Positions 1-7,906 of a stretch of 37,536 bases of DNA are shown piece after piece. The position numbers and the translations under genes are program-made. Position 1 is the stretch's first letter, and the number at the start of each line of letters is the position of its first letter. The stretch is from Clostridia bacterium. GTDB taxonomy: Bacteria > Bacillota > Clostridia > Christensenellales > Borkfalkiaceae. The DNA is taken from positions 1-37,536 of the forward strand of contig CAAGJM010000012.1 in assembly GCA_900770185.1 (NCBI GenBank), given 5' to 3'. The notes under the pieces were generated by a model. That model made no database searches. It was not told where the DNA came from and saw only the letters and a program-made list of their open reading frames with translations.

Positions 1-2
1 AA

Positions 3-56
3 TACTTCAAGCAAAGATTTGCCGAAACGGGCAAAAAAGACGGCTTTAAGGCTTGA
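3..56 (+). CDS. Possible C-terminal tail of an upstream gene (partial)
   Basis: An open frame enters from the left edge and ends in TGA at 54-56, giving about 17 residues (YFKQRFAETGKKDGFKA). The composition is that of a normal charged C-terminus, but the segment is too short to assign a family. The last five or so codons fall inside a dispersed repeat that recurs at 18478, where the same GGC TTT AAG GCT TGA string occurs in non-coding DNA. The stop may therefore have been supplied by the repeat, or the frame may be chance. Confidence 0.3.
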   Translation, partial: YFKQRFAETGKKDGFKA

Positions 57-165
57 CGGGGTTCAGTTCCCGCTCGGCTCACCACTCGTGGTACGGCAAG
101 TACGACTTCGGGTGTTTGCCTTGCAAAAACCAAGTTGCAAGCAACGATTTCTTCTCCGCAAAAAT
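40..165. repeat. Dispersed intergenic element, family A, copy 1
   Basis: The block beginning CGGCTTTAAGGCTTGACGGG and running through CTCGGCTCACC, a GGTAC hairpin arm and CTTCGGGTGTTTGCC matches two further copies at 18349-18456 and 18478-18620. It ends in a degraded form (GATTTCTTCTCC) of the GATTGCTCCTCCTCGTC segment that closes the other copies. It is non-coding in all copies because the frames differ between them. This looks like a miniature or REP-like element; no transposase is seen. Confidence 0.65.
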
Positions 166-172
166 GCTTCGC

Positions 173-200
173 ACCTAAAATTGCTGAAAGCATTTTAGGT
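173..200. other. Short hairpin
   Basis: ACCTAAAAT (173-181) pairs with ATTTTAGGT (192-200) around a short loop. It lies between the family A repeat and the glnS terminator and has no clear T-tract on either strand. The rest of 1-267 holds no gene that I can support other than the possible partial tail at the left edge. Confidence 0.4.
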
Positions 201-209
201 AGTTAGTTC

Positions 210-228
210 TAAAGAATGTTTTCCCTAA
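210..228 (+). repeat. 19-bp gene-end motif, copy 1 (18/19)
   Basis: TAAAGAATGTTTTCCCTAA differs at one base from the motif at 34866-34884 and, inverted, at 26182-26200. All three sit in the intergenic DNA just past the 3' end of a gene; here that is the minus-strand glnS. The core GGAA...TTCC can pair. Confidence 0.6.
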
Positions 229-267
229 ATAATTGTAGGCAGATAAAGTTTTAAACCATATAAAAAT

Positions 268-300
268 AACCCCGCTCGGCGAGATTGCCGAGCGGGGTTT
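268..300. terminator. Bidirectional intrinsic terminator after glnS
   Basis: AACCCCGCTCGGC (268-280) pairs perfectly with GCCGAGCGGGGTT (287-299) around a 6-base loop. On the minus strand the stem is followed by a T-rich tract, which suits termination of glnS; on the plus strand it ends in GGTTTTG, which suits a gene entering from the left edge. Confidence 0.85.
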
Positions 301-320
301 TGTATGGGGGACGCCCGTTG

Positions 321-1943
321 TTATTTTTTAAAGCTGTCTTTCATAGCGGTTATCTGCGAAAGTATAAGAGCGCCGTCTTTACGCGCGGTCTTATAGTAAC
401 CCTTTCTTAAAAGCTGGAAAGGTGTAGATTCTGCAACTTCGTTAAGATAGGGTTCAGCCTTTCCTTTCGTAATATGAATGCTGTCGTAATTCATTCTCTC
501 GGAAAAGTCTTGCCCGGGATAATCTGCGTCCTTCAACAAATAGTCGTAATCGCGAATTTCGGCGTCGACTGCCGTATCCGCGTCTACCCAGTGAATCGTG
601 CCTTTGCACTTAATTCCGCTCGTATCGCCGCCCGAACGGCTTTCGGGGATATAAGAACACAAAATTTCTTTAACCGTGCCGTCGTCGTTCAACAAAACGT
701 CGTCGCACTTAATAATGTACGCGCCTTTAAGCCTTACGTAACCGTCGCGCTTTAAGCGGAAGTATTTCGGCGGCGGGTCGAGCGAAAAGTCGTCCGCGTC
801 GATATAAAGATTTTTAGAGAATTTAATTTTGCGCGTGCCCGAATTTTCATCGTTCGGGTTTATATCGAAGTCAACGTCTTCATTGCCGTTATAGTTCGTT
901 ATAGTGAGTTTAACGGGGTTAAACACTGCCATAGCGCGCTCGGCGTGAATATTTAAGTAGTCGCGGATAAAGTGCTCGAAGTAAGAAACTTCTATTTCGC
1001 TGTTCGCTTTCGATACGCCTATTTCTTCGCAGAAGTTTTTAAGGGCCTCGGCGGGTACGCCTCGGTTCCTTATCCCCGTAAGAGTAGGCATGCGCGGATC
1101 GTCCCAACCTTCGACGGCGCCGTCTTCAACCAACTTTTTAAGGTAGCGTTTGCTCATAACGGTGTTGGTTATGTTAAGGCGGGCAAACTCTATCTGGCGG
1201 GGTTTATGTTCAACCCCCGTGTTTTCTATAACCCAGTTGTATAGGGGGCGGTGGTCTTCGAATTCAAGGGTGCAGATGGAGTGGGTTACGCCCTGCATGC
1301 TGTCGCACAAGGGGTGCGCAAAATCGTACATCGGGTAAATGCACCACTTGTCGCCCGTTCTATGGTGCGTTGCGTGAAGCACGCGGTAAATAACGGGGTC
1401 GCGCATGTTGATGTTGGGCGAAGCCATATCTATTTTAGCGCGCAAAACCTTTTCGCCGTCCTTAAATTTTCCGTCGCGCATGGCGTAAAAAAGTTCTAAG
1501 TTTTCGTCGATAGAGCGATTACGGCAAGGGCTTTCTTTCCCGGGCTCGGTAAGCGTGCCGCGCGTTTCGCGTATTTCGTCCGCGGTTAAGTCGCAAACGA
1601 AGGCTTTACCGTCTTTTATAAGCTTAACCGCTTTTTCGAAAATAACGTCGAAAAAGTCGCTTGCGTAGTGGATTTCGTACCACTTAAAGCCCAGCCACTC
1701 GATGTCTTTTTTAATGGCGTTTACGAATTCAACCTTTTCTTTTGAAGGGTTCGTATCGTCGAAGAACAAATTGCAAAGCCCGTTATATTTTTCAGCCGTG
1801 CCGAAGTTTAAGCATAAACTTTTGGCGTGACCTATGTGAAGGTAGCCGTTCGGTTCGGGCGGAAAGCGGGTATGAACGTTGTTTACAACCCCGCGCTCCA
1901 ATTCGTCGTTAATAATTTCTTCGATAAAATTCTTTGCTTCCAT
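321..1943 (-). CDS. glnS: Glutaminyl-tRNA synthetase
   Basis: This class I aminoacyl-tRNA synthetase charges tRNA-Gln with glutamine in the cytosol. The 540-residue product has the HIGH signature in PPEPNGYLHIGHAKS (residues 28-42) and the KMSKS-equivalent VMSKR at 262-266, followed by the two beta-barrel anticodon-binding domains. The length is close to the E. coli enzyme (about 550). The ATG at 1943 is preceded on the minus strand by CAGGAGAAG, a good ribosome binding site. The gene is divergent from glyS and ends just before a strong terminator. Having GlnRS means the cell need not depend on the GatCAB amidotransferase route for Gln-tRNA, which many Firmicutes use; whether gatCAB is also present cannot be seen here. 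I am very sure of the family. Glutamyl-tRNA synthetase is less likely because the PPEPNGYLHIGHAK form is typical of GlnRS. Confidence 0.95.
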   Translation of the reverse strand: MEAKNFIEEIINDELERGVVNNVHTRFPPEPNGYLHIGHAKSLCLNFGTAEKYNGLCNLFFDDTNPSKEKVEFVNAIKKDIEWLGFKWYEIHYASDFFDVIFEKAVKLIKDGKAFVCDLTADEIRETRGTLTEPGKESPCRNRSIDENLELFYAMRDGKFKDGEKVLRAKIDMASPNINMRDPVIYRVLHATHHRTGDKWCIYPMYDFAHPLCDSMQGVTHSICTLEFEDHRPLYNWVIENTGVEHKPRQIEFARLNITNTVMSKRYLKKLVEDGAVEGWDDPRMPTLTGIRNRGVPAEALKNFCEEIGVSKANSEIEVSYFEHFIRDYLNIHAERAMAVFNPVKLTITNYNGNEDVDFDINPNDENSGTRKIKFSKNLYIDADDFSLDPPPKYFRLKRDGYVRLKGAYIIKCDDVLLNDDGTVKEILCSYIPESRSGGDTSGIKCKGTIHWVDADTAVDAEIRDYDYLLKDADYPGQDFSERMNYDSIHITKGKAEPYLNEVAESTPFQLLRKGYYKTARKDGALILSQITAMKDSFKK

Positions 1944-1966
1944 AACTTCTCCTGTCGCTTTTTAAC

Positions 1967-1995
1967 AGTTTAGCACAAAATTCAGTAAAAAACAA
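1967..1995 (-). promoter_or_regulatory. Sigma-A promoter for glnS
   Basis: On the minus strand, TTGTTT (1995-1990) and TAAACT (1972-1967) are separated by 17 bases, and transcription would start shortly upstream of the AGGAG site. No T-box leader fold or specifier stem is apparent. Confidence 0.55.
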
Positions 1996-2034
1996 TGATT
2001 TTAACGCGGCTTAGCCCTATAACCCGCTATATAC

Positions 2035-2063
2035 TTGACAATATTTTTAATTTAATCTATTAT
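2035..2063 (+). promoter_or_regulatory. Sigma-A promoter for glyS
   Basis: TTGACA (2035-2040), a 17-base spacer and TATTAT (2058-2063) lie about 50 bases before the glyS start. The leader is far too short for a T-box, so glyS seems not to be controlled that way. Confidence 0.65.
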
Positions 2064-2111
2064 AATTAAATAATCAAAACAATTATCAGCATATTTAAGC
2101 GGGAGATTTTT

Positions 2112-3506
2112 ATGGAAGAAAATAAAAAACTTACTATGGATAAACTCGTAAGCCTTTGTAAAGCGCGCGGATTTATATTCCCCGGCAGCGAAATTTACGG
2201 GGGGCTTGCAAACTCCTGGGACTACGGCCCCTTGGGCGTTGAATTTAAAAACAACGTTAAAAGAGCGTGGTGGAAACGCTTCGTGCAGGAAAACCCTTAT
2301 AACGTCGGGCTTGACAGCGCGATTATAATGAACCCCGAAACGTGGGTGGCTTCCGGTCACGTCGGCGGGTTTTCAGACCCGCTTATGGACTGCAAGCAGT
2401 GCAAAATGCGCCACCGCGCCGATAAACTTATCGAAGACTATGCTTTTAAGAACGGCACCAACGATAACCCCGCGGGCTGGACTTTTGAAGAAATGGCTAA
2501 GTTCATTAAAGATAAGGGTATTTGCTGCCCGCAATGCGGCGGCAAAGAGTTCACCGATATCAAAAAGTTCAACCTTATGTTCAAAACTTTTATCGGCGTT
2601 ACCGAAGACAGCGCAAGCACCGTTTATCTCCGCCCCGAAACCGCACAGGGTATTTTCGTGAACTTCAACAACGTTCAGCGCACCACGCGTAAAAAACTCC
2701 CGTTCGGCATAGGGCAGATAGGTAAATCTTTCAGAAACGAAATCACCCCCGGCAACTTCACGTTCAGAACGCGTGAATTCGAACAGATGGAACTTGAATT
2801 TTTCTGCAAGCCCGGCACCGATTTAGAGTGGTTTAAGTACTGGAAAGATTACTGCCATAAGTTCTTGCTCGACCTCGGCATTAAGGACGAAAACCTTCGC
2901 CTTCGCGACCACGATAAAGAAGAACTTTGCTTCTATTCTAAAGCTACGACCGACTTCGAGTTTTTGTTCCCCTTCGGTTGGGGCGAACTTTGGGGCGTTG
3001 CCGACAGGACGGATTACGACCTGTCTCAGCACGCTAAACACAGCGGTAAAGATATGACTTACTTCGACCCCGAAACGAACGAGCATTATATCCCCTACGT
3101 TATAGAGCCGTCGCTCGGCGCGGACAGGGTTGCGCTTGCATTCCTTGCGAACGCTTACGACGAAGAAACCGTCGGCGATAACGACGTGCGCACCGTGCTT
3201 CACTTACACCCCGCGCTCGCTCCCGTAAAAGCGGCGGTGTTGCCGCTCTCTAAAAAACTCGGCGAAAAAGCGCAGGAAGTTTACGCGCTTCTTGCCAAAA
3301 AGTTCAACGTCGAGTACGATGAAGCGGGCTCAATCGGCAAACGCTACCGCCGTCAGGACGAGATAGGTACCCCCTATTCGATAACCGTTGACTTCGACAC
3401 CCTCGAAGACGGCGCGGTTACCGTTCGCGACAGGGAAACTATGCAGCAAGTAAGGCTCCCCATCGAAAAACTTGTGGACTTTATTGCGGAAAAAGTCGAA
3501 TTTTAA
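2112..3506 (+). CDS. glyS: Glycyl-tRNA synthetase, single-chain (eukaryote/archaea-like) type
   Basis: This class II synthetase attaches glycine to tRNA-Gly as a homodimer. The 464-residue protein shows RPETAQG (174-180), GQIGKSFRNEI (201-211) and REFEQMELEFF (221-231), all hallmarks of the single-chain GlyRS rather than the GlyQ/GlyS tetramer. EPSLGADRVALAFL near residue 335 is class II motif 3. Two cysteine pairs, DCKQC near 93-97 and CCPQC near 138-142, lie in the insertion after motif 1 and may bind zinc (inference). The ATG is preceded by GCGGGAGA. The C-terminal third is the usual anticodon-binding alpha/beta domain. The length is normal for the family. A GC-rich terminator follows the stop. 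The gene symbol glyQS is also used for this form. Confidence 0.96.
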   Translation: MEENKKLTMDKLVSLCKARGFIFPGSEIYGGLANSWDYGPLGVEFKNNVKRAWWKRFVQENPYNVGLDSAIIMNPETWVASGHVGGFSDPLMDCKQCKMRHRADKLIEDYAFKNGTNDNPAGWTFEEMAKFIKDKGICCPQCGGKEFTDIKKFNLMFKTFIGVTEDSASTVYLRPETAQGIFVNFNNVQRTTRKKLPFGIGQIGKSFRNEITPGNFTFRTREFEQMELEFFCKPGTDLEWFKYWKDYCHKFLLDLGIKDENLRLRDHDKEELCFYSKATTDFEFLFPFGWGELWGVADRTDYDLSQHAKHSGKDMTYFDPETNEHYIPYVIEPSLGADRVALAFLANAYDEETVGDNDVRTVLHLHPALAPVKAAVLPLSKKLGEKAQEVYALLAKKFNVEYDEAGSIGKRYRRQDEIGTPYSITVDFDTLEDGAVTVRDRETMQQVRLPIEKLVDFIAEKVEF

Positions 3507-3519
3507 TTGAATGATTTTG

Positions 3520-3550
3520 GCGGCGCGGAATTTTCCGCGCCGCTATTTTT
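3520..3550 (+). terminator. Intrinsic terminator after glyS
   Basis: GCGGCGCGGAA (3520-3530) pairs with TTCCGCGCCGC (3533-3543) and is followed by TATTTTT. Confidence 0.85.
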
Positions 3551-3689
3551 ACGCCTTGATTCGCCCGGTTGCCCGCTCGGCTATGCGGCGCGATTTTAAA
3601 AGATTAAAATACTCGTGTAAAATTTGAAATTACCCATGTTGACCGATTGATTAAACAGCGGTAAAATTAAATAAAAACGGGAGCTGATT

Positions 3690-4778
3690 ATGCAAAAAAT
3701 CGACGTGGCGGCATACGTATGGCCGTCTTATACGGGTAAAGAACCCCGCGCGAAAATGTTCTGGCCGGAAGGCGTCGGCGAGTGGCAGACGGTTAAAGCC
3801 GCCGCGCCGAAATTCGAGGGGCATTTGTGGCCGAGGAAGCCTCTTTTAGGTTATAAAGACGAAGCCGACCCCGAAACGATGGAAGAGCAAATCGACCTTG
3901 CCGCGTCTTACGGGGTGAATACCTTTATTTACGACTGGTACTGGTTCGACCGCCGTCCGTTTTTAGAGCAGTGCTTGGACGAAGGCTTTTTGCGCGCCAA
4001 AAACAACCAAAAAATGAAGTTTTATATAATGTGGGCTAATCACGACGCCGATTCCACTTGGGATAAGCGCATATCGGACGAAAAAACCCCCTTTATATGG
4101 CTCGGCAAAACCGTACCGGAAGATTATTACGGCGAGATTAGCCGCCGCTTTTTAGGCTATTTTAAGCGTGAAAACTATTACAAAGCGAACGGCGAAGCGC
4201 TTTTATCTATCTATAACGTTCAAAACTTTATAGATACTTTCGGCGGGATTACGGAAGCGAAAAAAGCGATTGAATATTTAGATGCCGAAGCAAAAAAAGA
4301 GGGGCTTAAAGGGGTGCATTTTCAGGCGATTGTTTACGGCGCGGCCGAAAAAATAAAGGTGGGCGACGAGCTTATTCCGCAGTTCGACGCAGTTAAGCTT
4401 ATCGGCTTTAAATCTTGCACCAACTATCAGTTCGCCCACGTTACGAACGTTAACCGCCCGTATAACGAAGTAGCCGCCGACGCGTTCGAGTATCAAAGCC
4501 TTGCGCAAAATAAAACGGGCTGTTTTTACCCGCACGTATCTCTCGGTTGGGACAATAACCCCCGTTTTTATAAACTTAAAGCGAATATAACCACCGATTG
4601 TACGCCCGAAAACATAAAAGCGGCGGCTTTAAAGGCGAAAGACTTTGCGCTTGAAACGCGCGCGCCGATGATTACCTTAAACAGTTGGAACGAGTGGACG
4701 GAGGGCAGTTACCTTCTCCCCGACGACCTTTACGGGTACGGATATTTAGAGGCCGTCAAAGAAGTTTTTAAAGATTAA
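3690..4778 (+). CDS. WbsX / GH99-like domain protein
   Basis: The 362-residue protein matches the WbsX-type family (often annotated as glycosyltransferase WbsX or glycoside hydrolase family 99-like). Diagnostic segments are YVWPSYTG near the start, GVNTFIYDWYWFD in the first third and NSWNEWTEGSYLLPD near the C-terminus. The fold is a TIM barrel. Relatives occur in polysaccharide loci, and some may cleave or transfer mannosyl groups, but no reaction can be assigned from sequence. There is no signal peptide or membrane segment, so it should be cytosolic. The ATG at 3690 follows AAAACGGGAG. It stands alone, with no other polysaccharide genes beside it and birA behind its own promoter downstream, so context does not help. 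Family assignment is firm; function is open. Confidence 0.8.
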   Translation: MQKIDVAAYVWPSYTGKEPRAKMFWPEGVGEWQTVKAAAPKFEGHLWPRKPLLGYKDEADPETMEEQIDLAASYGVNTFIYDWYWFDRRPFLEQCLDEGFLRAKNNQKMKFYIMWANHDADSTWDKRISDEKTPFIWLGKTVPEDYYGEISRRFLGYFKRENYYKANGEALLSIYNVQNFIDTFGGITEAKKAIEYLDAEAKKEGLKGVHFQAIVYGAAEKIKVGDELIPQFDAVKLIGFKSCTNYQFAHVTNVNRPYNEVAADAFEYQSLAQNKTGCFYPHVSLGWDNNPRFYKLKANITTDCTPENIKAAALKAKDFALETRAPMITLNSWNEWTEGSYLLPDDLYGYGYLEAVKEVFKD

Positions 4779-4794
4779 ACAAGCGTTTATCAAT

Positions 4795-4829
4795 AATTGT
4801 CAACCAAAGCGCATATTTGGTTGACAATT
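4795..4829. promoter_or_regulatory. Probable BirA (biotin) operator
   Basis: AATTGTCAACCAAA (4795-4808) is repeated in perfect inverted form as TTTGGTTGACAATT (4816-4829) with a 7-base spacer. The TTGTCAACC...GGTTGACAA arms resemble known Gram-positive BirA boxes (TTGTTAACC...GGTTAACAA type; established knowledge, spacing varies). The right arm contains the -35 hexamer of the birA promoter, so binding would block transcription of birA-bioY. Confidence 0.75.
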
Positions 4830-4849
4830 TTATTTTGCCGTTATATAAT
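4821..4849 (+). promoter_or_regulatory. Consensus sigma-A promoter of birA-bioY
   Basis: TTGACA (4821-4826), a 17-base spacer and TATAAT (4844-4849) form a perfect consensus promoter inside the operator. The expected transcript start, 6-7 bases past the -10, falls on the birA ATG at 4856. Confidence 0.8.
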
Positions 4850-4855
4850 GCCGTT

Positions 4856-5809
4856 ATGACGACCGTTGACGAGATTTTAAAAATTTTAATTCGCAAAAAA
4901 GATTACGTTTCGGGCGAAGAGATAGCCGAGGCGTTGAATATAACCCGCGCGGCTGTTTCAAAAAGCGTGGGGTTGCTAAAAAAGCGCGGATGCAATATCG
5001 CCGCAAAAACGAACGGCGGGTATAAGTACGAAGGCGGCGGCGGAATTTCCGCAGGCGCGATATCCGCACGGCTTGACGACTGCCCACGCGGCGAAATAAT
5101 CGTTTTAGACGAGGTTAAAAGCACCAACGATTATTTAAAAGACCTTGCCGAGCGTGGCGAGAACGTGTGCGCCGTTATCGCAAAAAAGCAAAGCGGCGGC
5201 AGGGGTAGGTTTTCGCGCCCGTTTTATTCGCCCGAGAACGTAGGCGTTTACATGAGCGTTTTGTTAAAAGCGCCGCTCGATATTCGTCTGGGGGTTAAAA
5301 TCACTTCCTATGCGGCGACCATGACGGCTCGTGCGATTGAAAGTTTTACGGGCGGCGGGGTAGGCGTCAAGTGGGTGAACGACCTATTTATGAACGGCAA
5401 AAAAATTTGCGGCATTTTAACCGAAGCGGTTGTCGATTTTGAAACGCAAAAATTAAAATACGCAATCGTCGGCATAGGAATAAACGTTTTGAACGGAAAG
5501 TTTCCCGAAGAGCTTAAAAACGTTGCAAGCAATATCGAAAAAGAAAGCGGAGTGAAAATAAACCTTAACGACTTGATTGCCGAAATCATCAAAAATTCCG
5601 AAAACTTCGAAAGCGAAATTTTAAGCGGAAAGTTTTTTGAAGAGTATAAAAAAAGGTCGATTTTAACGGGTAAAACCGTGCGTGTCGTTAGCGGAACGGA
5701 AGAATTTACCGCCACCGTTACGGGGATATCCGATAGCGGCGCGCTTATTGTCGAAAAGGGCGGCGAACATATTGCCGTAAATGCGGGCGACGTGTCAATA
5801 AGGTTTTAA
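4856..5809 (+). CDS. birA: Bifunctional biotin-protein ligase / biotin operon repressor
   Basis: BirA makes biotinyl-AMP, transfers biotin to carboxylase carrier domains, and as holo-repressor binds biotin operators. The product from ATG 4856 has 317 residues. An N-terminal winged helix is visible at about 5-50 (SGEEIAEALNITRAAVSKSVGLLKKRG), followed by the ligase core with the biotinyl-AMP loop GGRGRF (114-119), KWVNDLF, a central GILTEA segment and a small C-terminal SH3-like domain. An in-frame TTG at 4817 would give a longer protein, but that codon lies within the operator and overlaps the -35 element, so it is rejected. The chosen ATG has no Shine-Dalgarno sequence, and the promoter position predicts a leaderless mRNA. 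bioY follows after 35 bases. The group II (HTH-containing) form fits the palindrome upstream. Confidence 0.93.
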   Translation: MTTVDEILKILIRKKDYVSGEEIAEALNITRAAVSKSVGLLKKRGCNIAAKTNGGYKYEGGGGISAGAISARLDDCPRGEIIVLDEVKSTNDYLKDLAERGENVCAVIAKKQSGGRGRFSRPFYSPENVGVYMSVLLKAPLDIRLGVKITSYAATMTARAIESFTGGGVGVKWVNDLFMNGKKICGILTEAVVDFETQKLKYAIVGIGINVLNGKFPEELKNVASNIEKESGVKINLNDLIAEIIKNSENFESEILSGKFFEEYKKRSILTGKTVRVVSGTEEFTATVTGISDSGALIVEKGGEHIAVNAGDVSIRF

Positions 5810-5844
5810 AGCGTTAAATTTACCGCTAAATTAAAGGAGAAATT

Positions 5845-6384
5845 ATGAAGAGTAGTAAAAAATTAGCGATTGCGGGGCTTCTTGCCGCGCTTATATGCGT
5901 AGCCGCGCCTTTTTCGATATCGGTCGGGGTTATACCTATAACGTTTGCAACGCTTGCGATTTATATCGTCGCGGCGGTATACGATTATCGCGCGGGGGTT
6001 ATCGCCGTTTTAATATATATCGTGCTCGGAGCGTGCGGCGTACCGGTGTTTTCCGGCTTTAAGGCGGGGGCGCAGGTTTTAGCGGGCGCGACGGGCGGTT
6101 ACATCGTCGGGTACGTCTTCCTTGCGCTTATCGAAGGCGTTATTATAGACAAGTTTGAAGATAAAAAGTTCGTTTATCCGCTTGCAATGGTTTTGGGTAC
6201 GGCGGTTTTGTACGCTTTCGGCACGGCGTGGTTTATAGCTATTATGAAAACGACTTTTGTAGCCGCGCTTCTTACCTGCGTAGTTCCGTTTTTGGTTGGC
6301 GACGCGCTTAAAATCGCCGCGGCAACCGCGATAAGTTTACCACTTCGGGCGGCGGTTAAAAAAGTCGCCGTTAGCCGAGCGTGA
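5845..6384 (+). CDS. bioY: Biotin transporter BioY (ECF S component)
   Basis: BioY is the membrane substrate-binding subunit of an energy-coupling-factor biotin transporter and usually works with the shared EcfA/A'/T module, which is not in this window. The 179-residue protein is almost wholly hydrophobic with about six membrane segments. It has the family features GATGGYIVGY (about residues 80-89) and VPFLVGDALK (about 147-156), close to the usual GPTGGYL and VPFLPGD motifs. AAAGGAG lies 7 bases before the ATG. It is co-transcribed with birA from the operator-controlled promoter, so uptake should rise when biotin is scarce. No biotin synthesis genes are present nearby, which hints at auxotrophy (inference). 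The length matches the family. Confidence 0.92.
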   Translation: MKSSKKLAIAGLLAALICVAAPFSISVGVIPITFATLAIYIVAAVYDYRAGVIAVLIYIVLGACGVPVFSGFKAGAQVLAGATGGYIVGYVFLALIEGVIIDKFEDKKFVYPLAMVLGTAVLYAFGTAWFIAIMKTTFVAALLTCVVPFLVGDALKIAAATAISLPLRAAVKKVAVSRA

Positions 6385-6443
6385 AGTCGCCGTAATCGCA
6401 CTATACGGCGATTTGGCGCAATTAAACATAACTCAAATACGAT

Positions 6444-6474
6444 AAAAAGACCTCGCAAACGCGGGGTCTTTTTA
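6444..6474 (+). terminator. Intrinsic terminator after bioY
   Basis: AAAAAGACCTCGC (6444-6456), loop AAAC, then GCGGGGTCTTTTT (6461-6473) with one G-T pair. A and T runs on both sides make it usable for minus-strand degV transcripts as well. Confidence 0.8.
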
Positions 6475-6576
6475 TACTCGCCTTTCGGCAAAATTTGGGG
6501 AAGTTTACGTGGCTATGCGGGGCATAACCCATGAAATTGTGTTTATGGTTTTAATAAAATCGGTTTACGGGGCAAA

Positions 6577-7500
6577 TCAGTTAATCGCGCCGCCGTAATT
6601 TATCGATTTAACGGCTTCCGTCGCCGCGCTTTTCACGCGGGAATTGCCGTAGAAGAACACCGCGATTGTGTCGGGGCCGCTGTGAACGGCGATAACGGGG
6701 TCGACGTAATTGAACAAAAACCCTTCGACTTTAACTTGCTTGCTTATCATTTCGGCAAGGAGTTTGGCGTCGTCCAAAGAGTCGCCGTGCGAGATGTAAA
6801 TCGTTTGCGTTTCAGGTGAGATGATGTTCGCCGCAACTTTTTTGGCAATTTCCGTCAGACTGCGTTTTCTTCCGATAACTTTGCCGGAAGACACGAGTTT
6901 ACCGTATTCGTTCACGTACATAACGGGCTTAATGTCGGCAACCGTTCCGAGGCACATGTTAAGTTTGCTTATCCGTCCGCCGCGGCACAGGTAGCTGAGC
7001 GTTTTTACGGTAAACAGGCTGTTTACGTTCATTTTTTGGCTTTCAAGCGCGGCTGCAACTTCTTCAATGGTTTTACCGTCCGCTTTAAGTTGGCACGCTG
7101 TGGTTACCAGAAGCCCCTCGCCGAGAGAGGCGAGCAGACTGTCAACCGTAATAATTTTGCGCGCGGGGTATTCTTTTTTAAGTCTTTCGGCGGCAAGTGC
7201 GGCGTTTTTATATGTTGCCGATAACGCCGACGAAAAACCGATATAAAGAACGTCGTTTCCGCTTTCAAGCAGGGGTTTAAAGAGTTCGTAAAACTCTTCT
7301 TCGTTTGCGCAGGAAGTGGTTATATCGTCCTTTTGGCGAAGCCTTGCGTAAAAATTTTTTAGCGAAGTTTCGCTGTATGCGTCAACGCCGCTATAAAGGT
7401 CGCTTCCGATAACGTAAGAAAGCGATGCTATTTTTATATCGTATTTGCGTATTAAATCGTTGGTTAAGTTTGCCGATGAATCGGTTACTATTTTAAACAT
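6577..7500 (-). CDS. DegV family fatty-acid-binding protein
   Basis: The 307-residue protein opens with FKIVTDSSANLT, the typical DegV N-terminus, and continues with ITTSCANEEEF, IGFSSALSATYKNA and TVKTLSYLCRGGRISK, all standard family segments. DegV/FakB proteins bind a fatty acid and present it to the kinase FakA for phosphorylation and entry into phospholipid synthesis; some paralogues have no known kinase partner. No fakA (DAK-domain) gene is next to it. It is cytosolic with no signal peptide. The ATG has AAGGAGAT eight bases upstream on the minus strand. A weak promoter, TTGACC-N16-TAATTT, can be drawn upstream, but it lies inside a repeat and I do not annotate it. Family certain; acyl-chain preference unknown. 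Confidence 0.9.
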   Translation of the reverse strand: MFKIVTDSSANLTNDLIRKYDIKIASLSYVIGSDLYSGVDAYSETSLKNFYARLRQKDDITTSCANEEEFYELFKPLLESGNDVLYIGFSSALSATYKNAALAAERLKKEYPARKIITVDSLLASLGEGLLVTTACQLKADGKTIEEVAAALESQKMNVNSLFTVKTLSYLCRGGRISKLNMCLGTVADIKPVMYVNEYGKLVSSGKVIGRKRSLTEIAKKVAANIISPETQTIYISHGDSLDDAKLLAEMISKQVKVEGFLFNYVDPVIAVHSGPDTIAVFFYGNSRVKSAATEAVKSINYGGAIN

Positions 7501-7760
7501 AATTTTATCTCCTTATAAATTAGCGGTTAGAGGTTAGCGGTCAATTTAGTGGTTAGCGGATAAACCCGGCAGGAGCAAGCCCCCGCCCTTTATCATTCTG
7601 AACGAAGTGAAAAATCTTTGCGGAAGCGGCTGGCGTCGACTGCTTTTTGTGAGGCACCCGCATTTAAGTCGGCACCCGTCTTTGCTATCCGAAATTAGTA
7701 TACTCAAATTCTAACCTCGTTTTTCGTTGATTGCAAGGGTTTTTTCTCTAACGTTTTGCG
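7501..7760. repeat. Dispersed intergenic repeats, family B, copy 1
   Basis: The DNA upstream of degV carries the word TTAGCGGTTAG followed by variants of GTTAGCGG, then GGAGCAAGCCCCC. The same sequence of words appears at 24230-24275 and, inverted, at 18717-18860. CATTCTGAACGAAGTG (starts 7600) and GTCGACTGCTTTTTGTGAG (7634-7652) have degenerate counterparts at 24376-24440. No open frame is supported here. Confidence 0.55.
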
Positions 7761-7787
7761 TTTGCGCTCTCTTAGCTTTTTTAAGTC

Positions 7788-7825
7788 GGTAGAGTATGTT
7801 AAAAATCGCTCTACCCACGGTAGAG
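7788..7825. repeat. GGTAGAG inverted/direct triplet
   Basis: GGTAGAG at 7788-7794, CTCTACC at 7809-7815 and GGTAGAG at 7819-7825 give a short hairpin (CTCTACC-CAC-GGTAGAG) and an alternative wider one. The flanks are AT-rich. It could be an operator or a remnant; nothing else supports a function. Confidence 0.35.
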
Positions 7826-7906
7826 TTTGTAAAATTCGAGTAAATTCGGCATATTTTTTGTGATATATTAAGTTAAATTGTTTTACGCCTTTGCCTTAAA
7901 AGCGCG

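Noticed and set aside
1944..2111. T-box riboswitch for glyS or glnS
   Set aside because: The space is short, the glyS promoter leaves about 45 bases of leader, and no T-box core sequence or antiterminator is visible.
2052..2360. 102-residue minus-strand frame over the glyS start
   Set aside because: It overlaps the glyS promoter and coding region and has no family features.
4817..4855. Upstream TTG start for birA
   Set aside because: The region is the operator and promoter; the added residues (VDNFILPLYNAV) are not part of the known BirA N-terminus.
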